Assembly (NCBI GenBank): GCA_035578905.1
Contig: JAQJVL010001207.1
Coordinates: 124,001 to 188,000, forward strand
Direction: 5' to 3'
DNA: 64,000 nt
Origin: Stictocephala bisonia
Taxonomy: Eukaryota; Arthropoda; Insecta; Hemiptera; Membracidae
The notes beneath the pieces are model-generated. The model was not told where the DNA came from. It saw nothing but the letters and a program-made list of their open reading frames with translations, and ran no database searches. Of the stretch, positions 60,914-64,000 are shown piece after piece. A program made the translations under genes and the position numbers. Every line of letters starts with the position of its first letter. Position 1 is the first letter of the stretch.

Positions 60914-61060
60914 CTCAGATTAAGTGGAAGAAGGGACTTTCTAGTCCTAACTTCGCCTGGTTAAATAAAGACGCTATATATTCATTCCATTCCATTCCAT
61001 TCCATTCCATTCAATTCCATTCCATTCCATTCCATTCAATTCCATTCCATTCCATTTCAT
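60130..61060 (+). mobile_element. LINE 3' portion: broken reverse-transcriptase C-terminus, 3' UTR, tail
   Basis: Protein remnants on + in several frames: NWCLTNKMQINVNKNQYI (about 60158-60211), then YLGVIMDERYSWDKHIK (about 60325), both typical of the region after the reverse-transcriptase catalytic core in jockey/CR1-type LINEs. Next come NKLRTTEHFYLRIIIRKAKR (about 60508-60570) and GPKFINKLPEYLKRI (about 60750-60795), the C-terminal signature also seen at 29.07 kb. Frameshifts occur between them, one near a G run at 60486-60491. An (AT)n run of 60 bp (60853-60912) follows the protein remnant. The 3' UTR has a GGACT/AGTCC hairpin (60934-60947), AATAAAG, and an (ATTCC)n tail (about 60980-61060). 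The copy is dead. Confidence 0.8.
60853..60912. repeat. (AT)n microsatellite inside the LINE
   Basis: About 30 AT repeats directly after the last protein-like codons (KTEYVN). They create an IYIYIY run in an apparent 106-codon open frame, which is not a gene. Confidence 0.97.
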
Positions 61061-62346
61061 TTCATTTCATATATATAATTTTACTTTAAAATATTTATTT
61101 AATGTTGTTGTTAAGCACCACAGATGTGACGGATTCCATTCTTCTTTGTACTATAGGCTAAACTAGACTCAATCATTTTATTTTATTCTTCTGTTTTTAA
61201 TTTTCATTGTAAAAAGTTTGATCACGAATACTTGTAAAATGTTATAAGAAAGTGTTCCTAGGTTTTTACGTACTATTGAATTTATTGTCTATAGATGAAA
61301 TAAATTCAATATTCATTATTCATCTTATTTTCAGTCATTAATCATTTAACATTTTCTAAATTAACAATCCACGAGTTGTAGAAATACAAAACAAATGAAC
61401 GTCACACAATATACTGTAGTTTACCATAATATGGCAACATAACATAACATGTTGGTTATATATGTCGGTAAACCACGTGTATTATCTAAGGAATGAAGAC
61501 TGTGTCTAACAAGCGGATTTTTTACATCCAACAGTTTTTCAAGGTCAAGGAGCTCATGAAGGGTCTTTTATAAAGTTGTATTTATGTATCATATTAATAT
61601 ATCCTCATATGTGTGTTTTGTGAATATATTGATTGCCATAAAATGTTTATATAGTTTAACCATGAATAAATAGAAAAGATGTTGGTTAAAAACACCACCA
61701 ATACATACAGAACAGGAAAAAATATCAATAATGTTTATATAATTCGATTAATTGTTTCAAAATATGTAAAGTTTAATAATAATAGCATCAATATTGAGAC
61801 TGTAAATCCGTTAAATAACAAAATATCACTTCTGTGATATTTGAGAGATGGAAATGTTTATAAAATTAATCAAACGCTCTTAGTATATTATTAATGTCTA
61901 AAAATGGTCTTATTAATGCCATTGTAATTATTCATGCTTCAAAGATATCTGACAGTACTCGAAATAAAAGAATATTTCTGTGAGAGATTTTTATCACAAG
62001 GAAAAGACTCGCTATTGTTGAAATGTAACCTTTATAAGATATTATGTAAAAAAATTCTCGTTATTTACGTAATTTTGTTTCAGTTATCACTTTTCCTACA
62101 GTAAATTTGTACATGTTTTATAAAAATATAGTACCAACTATAATTTTAAATATATAAAAGAAGTATTATTAACCTGCATATATCTTGTTTTTACATATAT
62201 AATTTACAAAGTATATCTATTTAACTTAATAATTGTTAAATGTATTAAATATTATGGTTTAAATTATTATATTAAATTCCAAAATTGGCAATTTTACGTT
62301 TCATTTTGAAGCTACAATAGGAAACAAGCAATGTACCAAGGTAAAT
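61061..62346. other. AT-rich stretch without a recognisable gene
   Basis: No supported feature. Confidence 0.45.
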
Positions 62347-62378
<32 letters not shown>

Positions 62379-62379
62379 T
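62347..62379. repeat. Compound (AC)n(AT)n microsatellite
   Basis: About 9 AC units followed by about 7 AT units. Confidence 0.95.
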
Positions 62380-62540
62380 ATTTTCATTTATTGAGTTTTT
62401 TTTACGGAATTTACGATAACACATTACCAAAAATTACAAAATTTACATTTAAACTACTTTACCGAGACACACAACAGTTAACTTAACATTTTATTAAGCT
62501 TGTTATGTGCTGGAAAACAAACTACAAACATGTTCGTCAC

Positions 62541-62567
<27 letters not shown>
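62541..62567. repeat. Poly(A) 27-mer
   Basis: Uninterrupted A run with no retroposon body recognised upstream. Confidence 0.95.
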
Positions 62568-62572
<5 letters not shown>

Positions 62573-63574
62573 AAAATATTATATTAACGGACTTTGGTAA
62601 GCCAAAATCAACTAATATTATGCTATATAGGGTATATGGAACAGATCTTATGTGTTTTATCATTTATTAGAAGACGTCAATGACACATGTTCATTAATCA
62701 TTTGGTTTATTTCCAAAACTACAGTAATAAAAGTATTCCTCCCATACAATTTAGATAATTAGTTTATTTTTTTCAACTACATGAATTAATTGTGAGAACC
62801 AGTTAAATAGGATTAATTCAGTCAACGAACAAATGTATTAACAAGCATTAAGTATGATTTTTACAGAAAAAAACTTTTTTACAAATTTTATACATTATAA
62901 GTGCTTCAGTTTAACATAATTAAGTATAGTAAAGTAAATATTTCAATACAGTGGTTAACACAAATTATGATCTAACTCAAACACTATTAATTGAGTGTTG
63001 GCTTTTTCAGATTAAAAAGTAAATATTACTTAATTTGTATTCAAAGATCGAATTACTCAACTATATTTATTGTTTATATTATTTTATAATAGCTAATTCA
63101 TTAATAAGTAATTTTTATGTGATATAGTAGTGTGTTTTACACTTTGGATTTGACTGATAATATAAATTCCAATTTAAATAGGAAATTTAAAAATATTTTT
63201 ACTAACCGTTTTTTAGTGTGTTATGATATGTTACATTTATTACTTTAAATTCATTTCTTCAATTTAGAGCTTAATCTCTCTGCCAGGTATCATTAATTTA
63301 CTTTTCTTTTATAAGACATGTCAAAACTCATTTTGTAAATAATATTTTTAAATTGCATTTTTTTAAATTAAATTGTTAAAATAACTAGTGTACAACAACA
63401 TAATTTTCAATAGTTTAACATTTAACGTATTCTAATAGTTAATGGACATTTATAAAAGGGTTCACAATATTTGTTTTAAGAAACCTACAATTTAAACTAA
63501 ATGAACTTAGTTCCATACTGAATTTAATGTATTTAAAAAAAGAAAAACACGTGTTTTTTTTTATTTTTTTTACA
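62568..63574. other. AT-rich stretch without a recognisable gene
   Basis: No supported feature. Confidence 0.45.
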
Positions 63575-63860
63575 ACTTGGTCGGTAGCGTAGTTGGTTCA
63601 ATCCCAGCTTCATGTGCTAAAGGTTGTCAGTTCGATCCCAATCAGATTCAATACATTTTGATAATCACCGGCTGTTCATTTGTCATTGGGCTATTAATTA
63701 ATGACACTTTCTAAGGAATAGTCGGCCTTAGTTTGTAACAATGACTACATTCGCTCATCTACACTCATCACACTCATTCGAAATCCATATTTGCCCATAT
63801 CTTAACGATCGGCGTCTTATGAATAAATAAATAAAAAATAAAAATAAATAAATAATAAAC
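63575..63860 (+). repeat. tRNA-derived SINE sharing the SINE-A tail
   Basis: The head has TAGCGTAGTTGG at 63585-63596, a perfect match to the Pol III A box TRGCNNAGYNGG, and AGTTCGATCCC at 63629-63639, matching 9 of 11 B-box positions. The 44 bp spacing suits a tRNA promoter. The rest (cattgggctattaattaatg, cggccttagtttgtaacaat, cactcatcacactcattcg, gatcggcgtcttatgaataa) is the SINE-A tail domain. It ends in an (AATA)n-type tail at about 63820-63858. The head is shorter than and different from that at 6.03 kb. Promoter boxes look intact, so it could have been transcribed by Pol III. Confidence 0.8.
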
Positions 63861-64000
63861 CATGTAACATTTATTATTTAAAAATTAACATAAATGAATA
63901 ATGTAAGACAACATGTAATAATATATTATTTAATTAAAATATGGTTGTTTTAGAGTACGCAATATGTTTAGTCTGCTGGAAATTATATAGCCGTATACAA

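Noticed and set aside
60769..61089. 106-codon open frame
   Set aside because: It starts within the LINE protein remnant, then runs through (AT)n and (ATTCC)n microsatellites. It is not a gene.
63575..63645. tRNA gene
   Set aside because: A and B boxes are good, but no acceptor stem or proper T stem closes, and the sequence continues into a SINE body with A-rich tail.

Overview
This 64 kb window looks like intergenic DNA from a large, AT-rich animal genome, most likely an arthropod and possibly an insect. The evidence for that is inferential: long AT-rich tracts, tRNA-derived SINEs, LINE 3' ends with AATAAAG plus pentanucleotide tails, and a small transposon family carrying TTAGG-like runs. 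I find no intact host protein-coding gene, rRNA or functional tRNA. The longest open frames lie inside tandem arrays whose period is a multiple of three, or contain microsatellites, and I treat them as accidental.

The content is mobile-element debris and tandem repeats. (1) One SINE family, called SINE-A here, is present in about a dozen full or partial copies (near 0.3, 3, 6.5, 7.7, 17.3, 18.5, 22.3, 35.1, 49, 49.7, 52.4 and 63.7 kb). Several occur as inverted pairs. The 63.7 kb copy has a clear Pol III A box and B box. (2) A roughly 320 bp inverted-terminal-repeat element, MITE-B, has four copies (25.1, 49.1, 50.4 and 55.5 kb). (3) LINE remnants lie at 29.0-29.8, 42.65-42.98 and 60.1-61.06 kb. 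The first and last retain recognisable reverse-transcriptase C-terminal peptides. (4) A foldback element sits at 3.15-3.68 kb, and there are three further two-copy repeats. (5) Tandem arrays: a 31/62 bp array at 10.3-12.0 kb, a 207 bp higher-order array at 14.0-15.0 kb, a 22-26 bp array at 31.4-32.5 kb, a 55 bp array at 36.3-36.9 kb, a 32/129 bp array at 37.2-38.4 kb, a 33 bp array at 46.3-46.7 kb and a 36 bp array at 57.5-57.9 kb. The 36 bp G-rich/C-rich minisatellite family recurs at a dozen separate places.

Two items stand out. At 58.25-58.48 kb a near-palindromic element with arms of about 70 bp carries, in its unpaired centre, a sequence that fits a type I hammerhead ribozyme. It has CTGANGA, a helix II hairpin, GAAA, and a self-complementary ATCGAT in place of a normal helix III, followed by C and a short helix I. 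At 22.4-23.5 kb an unrecognised, frameshifted tract translates into protein-like segments on the + strand and may be the remains of a foreign or transposon gene.

Coordinates of repeat edges are by eye and may be off by 5-20 bases.
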